Source: Paenibacillus hemerocallicola
Lineage (GTDB): Bacteria > Bacillota > Bacilli > Paenibacillales > NBRC-103111
Assembly (NCBI RefSeq): GCF_006265175.1
Contig: NZ_VDCQ01000006.1
Span: 6,074-70,073 of the forward strand
DNA: 64,000 bases
Direction: 5' to 3'
The notes under the pieces were generated by a model. The model was given only the letters and a program-made list of their open reading frames with translations, did not search any database and was not told the DNA's origin. Shown one piece after another: positions 16,500-25,049 of this stretch. The first letter of the stretch is position 1; every line of letters begins with the position of its first letter. Both the position numbers and the translations under genes were made by a program.

Positions 16500-17299
16500 T
16501 TGCCGTCCGCAAACTGGCAAAATACGCCGCCTATGCGCATATGACCGTCCGCAATCAGCTGGCCTATGTGCTCGATTTCCTGATCCGCTCCTTGTTCCTC
16601 CTGGTCATCCTGTTCATCTTCTTCCAGCTATGGTCGGTCACTTACGATGGAGTCGGCGAACGGCAAATCGCCGGATATACGTTCGAGCAAATGATCTGGT
16701 ATTTGGCCGTGGCCGAGTCGGTTATTTTGGCTTCTCCGAAGCTGAACGCCAAAGTGGAGGCCGAGGTCAAAAACGGCGACATCGCTTATCAGCTCATTCG
16801 TCCGGCGAGCTATTTGCTGATGCACTACGGGAGCTATATGGGGGAAGCCTCCGTTCGCGTTATCGTAAATTTGGCGCTCGGATCGGCGCTGGCCTTCCTG
16901 TGGTTCGGCTGGTCGCCGCCCGGCATTAACGTCCCGCTCTGTCTGCTCGTCATGGTCGGGGCGTTTACGGTCAATTTCTTGCTTACAATGCTGATTTCGC
17001 TATGCGCTTTCTGGGTGGAGGAAACGCGCGGACTGGACTTTGTGTACAATAAGCTGTTGTTCACGATCGGCGGAATGCTGCTGCCGATGGAGATGTTTCC
17101 CGGCTCGCTCAGAGCTGTAGGCGAATGGCTGCCATTTCAGGCGGTAGCCTATTTTACCGCTAAAACGGCGGTCCATGCCGATGTCTCGGAAGCGTTGCGC
17201 ATGATGGCGATTCAATGGGGATGGGCGGCCTTGCTTGCATGTGCGGCAGCGTTCGTATACGGGAAAGGGGTGCGCAAGCTCAATGTCAACGGCGGGTAA
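16496..17299 (+). CDS. ABC-2 type permease, first subunit
   Basis: A 267-residue integral membrane protein of the ABC-2 (DUF990-like) permease group. Six hydrophobic segments are apparent, starting at residues about 23-45 (SLFLLVILFIFFQLW). The loop VEAEVKNGDIAYQLIRPASY is typical of this family, as is the later GLDFVYNKLLFTIGGMLLPM-type segment. Its start overlaps the ATPase stop (four bases), and its end overlaps the second permease by 17 bases, so the three proteins are made together and presumably form an export complex with two different membrane subunits. Confidence 0.9.
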   Translation: MIAVRKLAKYAAYAHMTVRNQLAYVLDFLIRSLFLLVILFIFFQLWSVTYDGVGERQIAGYTFEQMIWYLAVAESVILASPKLNAKVEAEVKNGDIAYQLIRPASYLLMHYGSYMGEASVRVIVNLALGSALAFLWFGWSPPGINVPLCLLVMVGAFTVNFLLTMLISLCAFWVEETRGLDFVYNKLLFTIGGMLLPMEMFPGSLRAVGEWLPFQAVAYFTAKTAVHADVSEALRMMAIQWGWAALLACAAAFVYGKGVRKLNVNGG

Positions 17300-18077
17300 G
17301 CTGTTAAGGTTCGTGCTGGCTTGCTGGAAGCTGAATTTGGCCGGGGCGATGGAATATAGGATGAGCTTCTTTTTGACGGCCGGGATGATGCTTGTCAATA
17401 ATGTGGTCTGGATTTTTTATTGGGGCGTCTATTTCACGAAGTTTCCGATCGTGAACGGCTGGGAGCTGACCGACGTCATGATGATGTGGGCGGTAGGTGC
17501 GGGCGGGTTCGGCATTTCCGCCGTCTTGTTCGGCAACAGCTATGCGATGGCCGGCATGATCGCGAATGGACAGCTGGACACGTATTTGATCCAACCGAAG
17601 CCGGTGCTGCTGCACGTTCTGATCAGCCGGATGTCGGTATCCGCCATCGGAGATGTCGTGTTCGGCTTGATGCTGTATGCGGTATTCGGCGACCATACGG
17701 TATCGGGATTGTTCAAGTTCGCATTCGCATTGACGCTGGCCACGACCATTTTCGTATTCTTTAATGTCATTGCGCAGACGCTCGCTTTCTATATCGGCAA
17801 TGCGGAAGGAATCGGCCAGCAAGTATTCATCGGGTTCGTCACCTTTTCCACATATCCTACCGATATTTTTCGCGGGATCGGACGACTCGTGCTGTTTACC
17901 GTTATTCCCGCGGGCTTTATCAGTTATTTGCCGATCGGGCTGCTGAGAGAGGTGAGCTGGCCGTTTTTGGCCGGGGCAACGGGGATGGCGGCCATGCTGA
18001 CGGCGGTCGGCATTCTGTTTTTTTACCGGGGGCTCAAACGCTATTCGTCCGGGAACATGATTTCGATGCGCTCCTGA
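17283..18077 (+). CDS. ABC-2 type permease, second subunit
   Basis: A 264-residue membrane protein of the same DUF990-like group as its upstream partner. ATG 17283 (MSTAGKLLRFVLACWKLNLA) lies within the end of the preceding gene and has GGGGTGCGC upstream. Six membrane segments are visible. The motif GQLDTYLIQPKPVLLHVLIS parallels GDIAYQLIRPASYLLMHYGS of the first permease, showing that the two are paralogues. FSTYPTDIFRGIGRLVLFTV is the conserved late loop. Substrate unknown; the riboswitch in front of the operon is the best clue. Confidence 0.9.
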   Translation: MSTAGKLLRFVLACWKLNLAGAMEYRMSFFLTAGMMLVNNVVWIFYWGVYFTKFPIVNGWELTDVMMMWAVGAGGFGISAVLFGNSYAMAGMIANGQLDTYLIQPKPVLLHVLISRMSVSAIGDVVFGLMLYAVFGDHTVSGLFKFAFALTLATTIFVFFNVIAQTLAFYIGNAEGIGQQVFIGFVTFSTYPTDIFRGIGRLVLFTVIPAGFISYLPIGLLREVSWPFLAGATGMAAMLTAVGILFFYRGLKRYSSGNMISMRS

Positions 18078-18157
18078 CGGTACGGCTTCGCTCAATCCGG
18101 CTATGGTATACTTATTAGGAAGTGGAGCAAAGAAATCAAGTTGACGAGGAGAGGCTA

Positions 18158-18607
18158 ATGAACGTCGTATACGTAAACAATCCGGAGCAGCTGGCTCAAT
18201 GCTTGCAGCTGCGCAGCGAAGTGTTCGTCGTCGAGCAGAAGGTGCCGGCGGAGCTGGAAATAGATGAGCTGGACTCGTTGGAGTCACCTTGCCGCCACAT
18301 ACTGGTGCTGGACGAAGGGGAGCCGGTGGCGGCCGCTCGGATGAAGGCCTATGATCCGCAAACCGCCAAAATGCAGCGTGTCGCCGTAAAACGCGAGCGC
18401 AGAGGGAGCGGCTGCGGACGAATCGTGATGGATGCGCTGGAGCGTCTTGCCGTCGAGCGAGGATTTGCTTACTCGATACTGGACGCCCAGCTACAGGCAC
18501 AGCCCTTCTATGAACGACTCGGCTATGAAGTCGTTTCGGAGGAGCCGTTTTACGATGCGGGCATTTTGCACGTGCGCATGAGAAAGAGACTTACTGACCG
18601 TCTTTGA
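18158..18607 (+). CDS. GNAT family N-acetyltransferase
   Basis: A 149-residue acetyltransferase of the GNAT fold, of the ElaA/YjcF-like subgroup. ATG 18158 follows GAGGAGAGG. The N-terminal region has LQLRSEVFVVEQKVPAELEI. The acetyl-CoA loop follows as QRVAVKRERRGSGCGRIVMD, in which R-x-x-G-x-G-x-G/A appears as RRGSGCG. It ends FYERLGYEVVSEEPFYDAGI followed by LHVRM. The substrate cannot be predicted. The gene lies 80 bases after the ABC exporter operon and ends at a strong terminator. Confidence 0.9.
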   Translation: MNVVYVNNPEQLAQCLQLRSEVFVVEQKVPAELEIDELDSLESPCRHILVLDEGEPVAAARMKAYDPQTAKMQRVAVKRERRGSGCGRIVMDALERLAVERGFAYSILDAQLQAQPFYERLGYEVVSEEPFYDAGILHVRMRKRLTDRL

Positions 18608-18616
18608 AAGAAACGC

Positions 18617-18643
18617 GAAAGCGCTCCGGCCCGGAGCGCTTTC
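18617..18643. terminator. bidirectional terminator
   Basis: GAAAGCGCTCCGG and CCGGAGCGCTTTC are perfectly complementary, between the convergent acetyltransferase and GGDEF-kinase genes. The T run is short on the plus side. Confidence 0.65.
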
Positions 18644-18654
18644 GGTTTGCGCTT

Positions 18655-19899
18655 TCAGCTGCCCGTAGGCTTGGGGAGCGGCAGCGAAATAAGGAACGCC
18701 GTCCCTTTCATTTTCTCGCTTTCGACTTCAATGCTCCCCCCATGATCCTGGACGATTTTCTGACAGATCGGAAGACCGAGTCCGGTTCCTTCTTCCTTCG
18801 ACGTATAGAAGGGCTGAAATATGCGCTCCAGCTCGTCCTCCGTCATGCCTATCCCGGTATCCCGCACTTCGATGACGGCGAAGCCGTTCGTCGTAGACAT
18901 TCCGAGCTTTACGATACCTTGCTCCGGGATCGCCTCGTAAGCGTTTTTCACCATATTCAACAGCATCTGCACGATTTTGTCCTGATCCATCCATATGTGC
19001 ACGGGGTGCGGCGGCATCTCGCAGACGAGCTCGTGACCGAGACGGGCCGTTTCCGATTCTGTCAGCGACACGACTCTTTGAATGCAGGTTTGCAGCGGAA
19101 ACAGCTTGAAATCCGTCGCATGAGGCTTGGAGAAACGCAAAAATTCTCCGGTGAGCGCGGTCATCCGGTTAATCTCGTCCATGATCATGTCATACCAGGG
19201 CTCGATATTGTACCCGTTCGTACGGGATATTTGAAGAAAGCCTTTAACCGTAGTGAGCGGGTTGCGGATTTCATGGGCCATGCCCGATGCGAGCTCGCCC
19301 ATTACGCGGAGCTTCTCCGACCTGGCGATATGGTTTTCGCGCTTGAGCCACAGCTCGCGCTTCATAGCGGCCATATTCATTTCCGCCGTGTGCATCAATT
19401 GTTCGTGCGTCGTACCGTCGTCAGGAAAGCTAGCATGCCCGTGAGCGATATGTATGCCGGTCAGCTTCGGTATTTCGGATTCCAGAAACCGGTTGACCGA
19501 ATTCGTGCGTTCGGCGTCGATTTTGCAAAAGGCCATCGCGAACTCGTCCCCGCCGTAACGCGCGATTAGAGCGGCATCGGTGAATGAAGCGCTTATCAGA
19601 TCGGCAATCTGCCTCAAGATCCGGTTGCCCTCCGCCGGACCTTGCGACTGATTTACCGATTTCAGGTCATTGCAGTCGATCACGACGACCAGCACTTTCG
19701 ATTCCGTACGCAGCAGCCGCTCCAACTGTACCTGAAACTCTTCGTAATGGATCAGGCCGGTAAGTACGTCGCGAGTCCCCAACAGGCGATAGCTTTTATC
19801 CGTTCTACGTTTGTGGGACGCGAAGCGAAGCATCCCGTAGGTGCCGATGAAGCCGATCATGCCCAATCCCGCCAGAGCCCAACATACACCTTGCAGCAT
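18655..19899 (-). CDS. GGDEF domain-histidine kinase fusion protein
   Basis: A 414-residue protein with GATGGAGG before its ATG. Residues 5-26 form one membrane helix. Residues about 38-185 are a GGDEF (diguanylate cyclase) domain with the intact motif RYGGDEF (116-120) and substrate-binding DCNDLKSVN. Residues about 192-410 are a histidine kinase: H209 in SGMAHEIRNPLTTVKGF, the N box NMVKNAYEA, and G boxes DTGIGM and GTGLGLPI. The arrangement joins c-di-GMP synthesis and phosphorelay in one chain. The kinase half resembles KinA/KinE-type sporulation kinases, which often lack an adjacent regulator, as here. Confidence 0.9.
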   Translation of the reverse strand: MLQGVCWALAGLGMIGFIGTYGMLRFASHKRRTDKSYRLLGTRDVLTGLIHYEEFQVQLERLLRTESKVLVVVIDCNDLKSVNQSQGPAEGNRILRQIADLISASFTDAALIARYGGDEFAMAFCKIDAERTNSVNRFLESEIPKLTGIHIAHGHASFPDDGTTHEQLMHTAEMNMAAMKRELWLKRENHIARSEKLRVMGELASGMAHEIRNPLTTVKGFLQISRTNGYNIEPWYDMIMDEINRMTALTGEFLRFSKPHATDFKLFPLQTCIQRVVSLTESETARLGHELVCEMPPHPVHIWMDQDKIVQMLLNMVKNAYEAIPEQGIVKLGMSTTNGFAVIEVRDTGIGMTEDELERIFQPFYTSKEEGTGLGLPICQKIVQDHGGSIEVESEKMKGTAFLISLPLPKPTGS

Positions 19900-20102
19900 A
19901 ACATTACCTCCATCGTAATGTTAAGAAAGTTAAGACCACAATACCATTCCGTGTCAATGATTGGTAGTTCCAAACTTAAAGATTTGTTTAAAAATCGTTT
20001 AAGTTCTAATGAATGCTCTTAATCGCGGTTCATAAAAGGGGCTGTCGCAGGGGAAGCTATCGATGAAAGATGCAATCTATAAGCAGGAAGGAGACGCACG
20101 AT

Positions 20103-20348
20103 ATGAACATCGAATCGGGAAACGACGGAGAGTTCTTCGTAGCCGTACAAAAAAACGGGGACGGGGATATTACCGCCTTCAAAACGTCAGCCGGCCGGGT
20201 GCTGAATTACGAGCAAGCGTTGACGGAAGTGAAAACGGGTACGATCCGCGGCGTCAATGCATTTAAAGGTAGAGACGGCGAAACGTATATTCGGGGAGAC
20301 GCCGACGGGGATCCGAGCAATAATTTGGATAATTTGCCGGCGTTTTGA
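20103..20348 (+). CDS. DUF3892 domain protein
   Basis: An 81-residue protein that is essentially one DUF3892 domain. ATG 20103 follows GGAAGGAGACG. The family pattern is clear: FVAVQKNGDGDITAFKTSAG, then YEQALTEVKTGTIRGV, and the final GETYIRGDADGDPSNNLDNL. Function of the family is unknown. It stands alone with its own terminator and is convergent with the metallo-beta-lactamase-fold gene. Confidence 0.85.
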   Translation: MNIESGNDGEFFVAVQKNGDGDITAFKTSAGRVLNYEQALTEVKTGTIRGVNAFKGRDGETYIRGDADGDPSNNLDNLPAF

Positions 20349-20366
20349 TTGGAGATGTAGGGAAGG

Positions 20367-20392
20367 AACCGGGCTCTGTGCCCGGTTTTTTG
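20367..20392 (+). terminator. terminator of the DUF3892 gene
   Basis: AACCGGGC pairs with GCCCGGTT around TCTGT, followed by six T. Confidence 0.85.
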
Positions 20393-20448
20393 CCGTTCGA
20401 TCATATCGCGATAGCCGGGATGAAGGCTGTCGGGTCAGTCGGCTGCGC

Positions 20449-21216
20449 TCATTCGTTCTTGGTAGCCGAGGCCTTGATGGGAAAAGAGTAAGTCTCGTGC
20501 TGAAGCAAGAAGGTCATCGGTCCCGTTTTGCCGATGTACTGGTCCATGTTGTCCCCGTAATGCATCAGCCATATTTTTTGCTGAATCGTATCCGGCAGCG
20601 TCAGCAGCTCCGCGAGGGTCGCATGTACGAGACCGTGGCCTTCCAGCTGGCAATCGTGAAGCAAGTACATACAGCCCCGCTCGTGAACGGCACGGATCAG
20701 CTCCGGATCGAATACCGTATCTCCGCTGTAAAACAATTGTTCGTTTATAATGACCGAGTAGCTCGGCATATCCAAAAAATGTCGCGTCGGCAATATTTCC
20801 AGACGGAACCCCGGATGGATTTCCATGGGGACGCCGACCTTCAGCGTCACGATATGAAAAAAATCATCCAGCTTTTGCCGGCTGTCCGCTCCGAATTCCA
20901 GGCCGCCCCTGAGCGAATGTTCCCAAAAAGGCGAAACGAGATTTTCTTCGATAAACAAAGTCGGCTTTTTGTTGTAATTGAACTTCAACCGCAGCATCAG
21001 TTCTTCGAAGCCGCCGATATGATCGGCATGAAGGTGGGTAACGAAAACCCCGTCGATTGCATCGAGAGGGACGTTCATTTGGTACATCGCGAGCGGTGCG
21101 GTAATTCCGAAGTCGATCATTAGCGTATAGCCGTTGCACGTCACGAGTGCGTTGTTGTTGAAATATTTTTTTGCGAATGCCTGACCGGTGCCGATCATCC
21201 GGATCTCCATACTCAT
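20449..21216 (-). CDS. metallo-beta-lactamase fold hydrolase
   Basis: A 255-residue zinc hydrolase of the RNase Z/YycJ-like superfamily. AAGGAGG lies before ATG 21216, which fixes the start; a longer in-frame extension reads into noncoding DNA. The metal-binding motif is H61-L-H63-A-D65-H66 in VFVTHLHADHIGGFEEL. Further ligands are expected in PTRHFL, FYSGDT (aspartate of the fold) and a late LMHYGDN. The protein is cytoplasmic. Related proteins are nucleases or phosphodiesterases; the absence of the long exosite arm of tRNase Z argues against tRNA processing. Substrate unknown. Confidence 0.88.
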   Translation of the reverse strand: MSMEIRMIGTGQAFAKKYFNNNALVTCNGYTLMIDFGITAPLAMYQMNVPLDAIDGVFVTHLHADHIGGFEELMLRLKFNYNKKPTLFIEENLVSPFWEHSLRGGLEFGADSRQKLDDFFHIVTLKVGVPMEIHPGFRLEILPTRHFLDMPSYSVIINEQLFYSGDTVFDPELIRAVHERGCMYLLHDCQLEGHGLVHATLAELLTLPDTIQQKIWLMHYGDNMDQYIGKTGPMTFLLQHETYSFPIKASATKNE

Positions 21217-21335
21217 ACGCGACCTCCTTCGGCCAAAAAGACACATTAGTTTAAATGTATCATTTTTCCACGAAGATTTAAAGAATGTACACGGGGCATT
21301 CGACAAAATTTTCACGGGACAAAGTCCTATTGAAT

Positions 21336-21363
21336 AAAAAAACGGCACCCGGGACAGGTGCCG
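21336..21363 (-). terminator. minus-strand terminator
   Basis: Read on the minus strand, CGGCACC and GGTGCCG form a stem followed by seven T. It lies downstream of fdhD, beyond the small plus-strand gene at 21440-21631, and upstream of the metallo-beta-lactamase-fold gene. Confidence 0.75.
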
Positions 21364-21439
21364 AGTCTGCATAATCCGCTTCCGCATAGGATACAGTGCG
21401 AAATTAGCATTCGACCGATGAGTGGCGGGAGGTAAAGCG

Positions 21440-21631
21440 ATGGCAGGTAAAAAAATCAAAAAGCACCTATCTGCGGCCAGACCCCAGGCACAGTACAAGT
21501 TCGTCACGTCCGACGTATGCTCCGTCTGCAAGCAGCAGTGCGCCCGCGGCATCAAATATATGGCCAGAATGGAACGGCCGGGCGCGGTCGGGGGCGGCAT
21601 CCCTTGCGTGCTGACACGTTACATGAAATGA
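21440..21631 (+). CDS. small cysteine-cluster protein (63 aa)
   Basis: A 63-residue basic protein with GGGAGG before ATG 21440. It reads MAGKKIKKHLSAARPQAQYK, then VCSVCKQQCARGIKYMARME and ends GGIPCVLTRYMK. The four cysteines (CxxC, then CxxxC-like spacing and a late C) suggest a zinc-binding knuckle. Family not recognised. Its 3' end overlaps the 3' end of fdhD on the other strand by 13 bases, and the whole gene lies antisense to the fdhD transcript trailer that ends at the terminator near 21336. Confidence 0.7.
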   Translation: MAGKKIKKHLSAARPQAQYKFVTSDVCSVCKQQCARGIKYMARMERPGAVGGGIPCVLTRYMK

Positions 21632-22422
21632 GCGACGATACGCTCCGGATGCGTATACACATTCATCCCGCCCCCCCGAAGAAATCCTACGGCCGTTAGC
21701 CCGAGCTCGTCGGCGAGCGCAAGCCCCAGATCGGTCGGCGCCGACTTCGACAGCAGAATGGGAGATCCGATCTTGACCGCCTTCAGCACGACTTCCGAGG
21801 AAAGTCTCCCGCTGAAGGCGATCGGTTTATCGGCGGCTGACAAGCCGTGCATCAAGCAGTAGCCATACAATTTATCCAAGGCGTTGTGCCGGCCGATATC
21901 GGTATAATGAGCGGCTATCCCCATATCGCCGCATAGAGCCGCGCCGTGGACCCCGCCGGTGTGTCGGTGCGTGTCCGATGCCGAATGCAGATGGCGCATC
22001 AGCTCGTAGCAGCGAGCCGCGTCGATCGTCAGCGACGATTCGATCGGCTTGGCCGTCTGGGCGTCGGCGTGGAAATAATAAGACTGCCTGCTTTTGCCGC
22101 AGCAGGAGCCGATTCGGCGTTTGGAGAATATGGCCGGATCGAGCGTGTCCTTCCGTACGAGCCCGACATAGGCGAAGCCGCGTTCCGTATCGATGCTCAT
22201 ATCGGCAATGTCGCCATGGGAGCGAATGACGCCTTCGGATGCCAGAAAACCGACGGTCATCTCCTCCAGGTGGGTTGGAGAGCACACGAGCGTGGCAAAT
22301 TCCGCGTCATTGACGAAGACGGTTAAAGGAAATTCGACCGCTACCGGGTCGTCTTCTTCCGTCCACGCGTCTCCCGCGTATTTTCGGATTGACCATTCGG
22401 TTACGGATGGGTCGAAGGACAT
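21619..22422 (-). CDS. fdhD: formate dehydrogenase accessory sulfurtransferase FdhD
   Basis: A 267-residue FdhD protein. FdhD transfers sulfur from a cysteine desulfurase to the molybdenum cofactor, without which formate dehydrogenases are inactive. Visible family motifs: EFATLVCSPTHLEEMTVGFL near residue 41, the cysteine loop IGSCCGKSRQSYYF (C107, C108), TGGVHGAALCG, YTDIGRHNALDKL and GRLSSEVVLKA. It is divergent from the FdhF/YdeP-family oxidoreductase gene that starts 97 bases away, so the enzyme and its maturation factor are adjacent and probably co-regulated. Confidence 0.95.
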   Translation of the reverse strand: MSFDPSVTEWSIRKYAGDAWTEEDDPVAVEFPLTVFVNDAEFATLVCSPTHLEEMTVGFLASEGVIRSHGDIADMSIDTERGFAYVGLVRKDTLDPAIFSKRRIGSCCGKSRQSYYFHADAQTAKPIESSLTIDAARCYELMRHLHSASDTHRHTGGVHGAALCGDMGIAAHYTDIGRHNALDKLYGYCLMHGLSAADKPIAFSGRLSSEVVLKAVKIGSPILLSKSAPTDLGLALADELGLTAVGFLRGGGMNVYTHPERIVAHFM

Positions 22423-22518
22423 GGAACCACTCCTGTTCGATTGAAAGTTCGGGATGCCGCCGTGGCGGGTTCATGTTATCATAATAGCATGGAACCCAAG
22501 CGAACGGAGGAGCTCATC

Positions 22519-24867
22519 GTGGGAAAAACGAAGCATTCCGGACCGATCAAGCTCGACCAGTCGCCGAAGCCGTCGCTGTGGGTAAGTCCCGCTCCGCTTG
22601 GCCTAGGCAAGGTGAAGCCTCACCATATATGGGATACGTTGAAAGCGGTTTACGACAATCGCGATAATTTGCCCTACGCCTACCGGATCTTGACGAAAGG
22701 AGTATGCGACGGCTGCGCGCTCGGCGTGTCCGGACTTCGAGACCGGACGCTAACCGGCCCGCATCTGTGCACGACCCGTCTGAACGTGCTTAGGTTGAAT
22801 ACGATGCCGGCAATCGACCCGGGGTGGTTCGACGATATCGAGCGGCTGAAGACGATGGACAGCGCGCAGCTGCGCAGGCTTGGGCGCATTCCGTACCCGC
22901 TGCTGCGGAGGAAAGGGGAAAACCGGTTCACCCGTATAACGTGGGATGAAGCGCTTGACCGGATCGCGGACAAAATCCGTGGAATCGATCCGAAGCAGCT
23001 CGCTTTTTACTGGACGGCACGCGGCATCACCAACGAGGTGTATTACGCCGCCTCCAAAGCAGCGAGGTTCCTCGGCACCAACAATATCGACAACGCGTCG
23101 CGCATTTGCCACTCCCCGAGCAAAACGGCGCTGAAGCGCTCCCTCGGTATAAGCGCCTCAAGCTGCAGCTACAAAGATTGGATCGGCACCGATGTGCTCG
23201 TCTTCTGGGGCTCCGTCGCGGCCAATAATCAGCCGGTCTCGACCAAATATATGTATGCAGCCAAAAAGGCGGGGACGAAAATCGTGGTGGTCAACCCGTA
23301 TCGCGAGCCGGCCATGGAAAACTATTGGATTCCCTCGATTCCTGAAAGCGCTCTATTCGGCACGAAAATAGTCGATGATTTCGTACAGGTCCACATCGGC
23401 GGCGATATCGCTCTTGTCAATGGGGTTATGAAGCATTGGTTCGAGATGGAGAAGGAACGTCCGGGCTCGGCGCTGGACCGGAAATATATCAATGAGCATA
23501 CGAGCGGCTATGAGGACCTTCGGAAGCATGTAACGTCCCTCGACTGGTCCGCGCTGGAGAAAAGCTCCGGCTTGACGAGGGAGCGGATCGGCGAATTCGC
23601 GCGGATGCTGGCTGCGGCGAAAAGCGCAGTGTTCGTCTGGAGCATGGGCTTGACCCAGCACCGGTTCGGTACCGACAACGTATCCCAGCTTGCGAACCTG
23701 GCGATGCTGCGCGGCTTCGTCGGGAGGGAACGATGCGGACTCATGCCGATTCGCGGACATAGCAGCGTGCAGGGAGCGGGAGAAATGGGCGCGGAGCCGA
23801 TGGCGCTGCCCGGAGGCGGGCCGATCGACGAAGAGAGCCGCAATCGGTTCGAGAAGCTGTGGGGCTTTCCGATACCGTCATGGCAAGGGGACATCGTCGG
23901 ATTGTCGCTGGAGAATGCGCTGCTGCCGGACGGTCACGATCGGCGTACGCGCGTGCTGTATATGAGCGGCGGCAATTTTCTGGAGACGATGCCGAAGCCG
24001 GACTTCATTAGAACTTGTCTGGAAAGCGTGGAGCTGCGCGTTCACCAGGATATCATTCTGAATACTTCGACGCTCGCCGACGCCCGGGAGGAAGTGATCG
24101 TGCTGCCCGCGATGACGCGTTACGAGCAGCCGGGGGGCGGGACATCGACAAGCACGGAACGGATGGTCTACTATAGCCCCGAGATCGAAGGCCCGCGAGT
24201 CGGAGAAGCGCGCGCGGAATGGGAGATCATCACGGATTTGGCCGCAAGAGTGAAGCCCGGGCTGAAGTCGAAGATCGCATTCCGGTCGGCGCAGCAAATA
24301 CGTGACGAGATTGCCGTCGCGGTACCGTATTATGACGGCATCCAGCACCTCTCGAAAGCCGGGGACGTCTTCCAATGGGGAGGAGTATGGCTGTGCGAGG
24401 AAGGCAGATGTCCTACCCCGGACGGCAGAGGCAAGCTTATCCCGATCCAATTGCCGGAGCTTCGAAAGCCCGAGGGGCATTTCTATGTGACGACCCGGAG
24501 AGGGAAGCAGTTCAATTCGATGGTGTACGATCGCAAAGATCCGTTCAATGCGGCCATGCGCGAAGATGTACTGCTTCATCCGTCCGATGCCGGCGAGCTC
24601 GGTATAGAGGAAGGGGAAGCGGTGGTCGTCTATAACAGGAGCGGAACGTTGTACGGGCGCGCCAAATATGCCGATATCCGGAAGGGCAATATCGAAGTGT
24701 ACTGGCCGGAAGGGAACGTACTGTTTCCGAAAGGCGTCTACGAGCCGCAAGCCGGCATTCCGGAGTATAACGGCGCTGCGATCGTCGAGAAGGCGGAGAC
24801 GTTTTTTGCGTATAAGGATACGCGGTATGCCGAGCGGCGGGTCAAGGAGCTGGAGATCGATCCGTAA
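22519..24867 (+). CDS. FdhF/YdeP family molybdopterin oxidoreductase
   Basis: A 782-residue molybdenum enzyme of the FdhF/YdeP family. I choose GTG 22519 because CGGAGGAG lies before it; an upstream ATG at 22489 has no site. The N-terminal region has a single CDGC pair (C63, C66) rather than the four-cysteine iron-sulfur motif of classical formate dehydrogenases, and no selenocysteine codon is present. Later segments follow the superfamily: FTRITWDEALDRIADKI, IDNASRICHSPSKTALKRSL, VFWGSVAANNQPVSTKYMYA, VNPYREPAMENYW. The C-terminal MoCo-binding domain ends around residue 770. True substrate is uncertain in this family (formate, or acid-resistance-linked redox in YdeP). A terminator follows. 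Confidence 0.92.
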   Translation: MGKTKHSGPIKLDQSPKPSLWVSPAPLGLGKVKPHHIWDTLKAVYDNRDNLPYAYRILTKGVCDGCALGVSGLRDRTLTGPHLCTTRLNVLRLNTMPAIDPGWFDDIERLKTMDSAQLRRLGRIPYPLLRRKGENRFTRITWDEALDRIADKIRGIDPKQLAFYWTARGITNEVYYAASKAARFLGTNNIDNASRICHSPSKTALKRSLGISASSCSYKDWIGTDVLVFWGSVAANNQPVSTKYMYAAKKAGTKIVVVNPYREPAMENYWIPSIPESALFGTKIVDDFVQVHIGGDIALVNGVMKHWFEMEKERPGSALDRKYINEHTSGYEDLRKHVTSLDWSALEKSSGLTRERIGEFARMLAAAKSAVFVWSMGLTQHRFGTDNVSQLANLAMLRGFVGRERCGLMPIRGHSSVQGAGEMGAEPMALPGGGPIDEESRNRFEKLWGFPIPSWQGDIVGLSLENALLPDGHDRRTRVLYMSGGNFLETMPKPDFIRTCLESVELRVHQDIILNTSTLADAREEVIVLPAMTRYEQPGGGTSTSTERMVYYSPEIEGPRVGEARAEWEIITDLAARVKPGLKSKIAFRSAQQIRDEIAVAVPYYDGIQHLSKAGDVFQWGGVWLCEEGRCPTPDGRGKLIPIQLPELRKPEGHFYVTTRRGKQFNSMVYDRKDPFNAAMREDVLLHPSDAGELGIEEGEAVVVYNRSGTLYGRAKYADIRKGNIEVYWPEGNVLFPKGVYEPQAGIPEYNGAAIVEKAETFFAYKDTRYAERRVKELEIDP

Positions 24868-24905
24868 CCGCTTCAATCGAATCCGGTTCCAACTGGGGAT
24901 CGAGC

Positions 24906-24935
24906 AAAAAGCCGCGCGCTTTCGCGGCTTTTTTG
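24906..24935 (+). terminator. terminator of the FdhF/YdeP gene
   Basis: AAAAAGCCGCG pairs with CGCGGCTTTTT, an almost fully self-complementary element that could work in both directions. Confidence 0.85.
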
Positions 24936-25049
24936 TTCATTCAGACCCGAAAGGAGCGGAAGGCTTGTCTTGCGGTTTTTTTCTGAGACAGCATAATCCG
25001 CATACAACCTGGAAGCCCCTTGATAAAGTGGGTGCAACGTGTTGACGGA

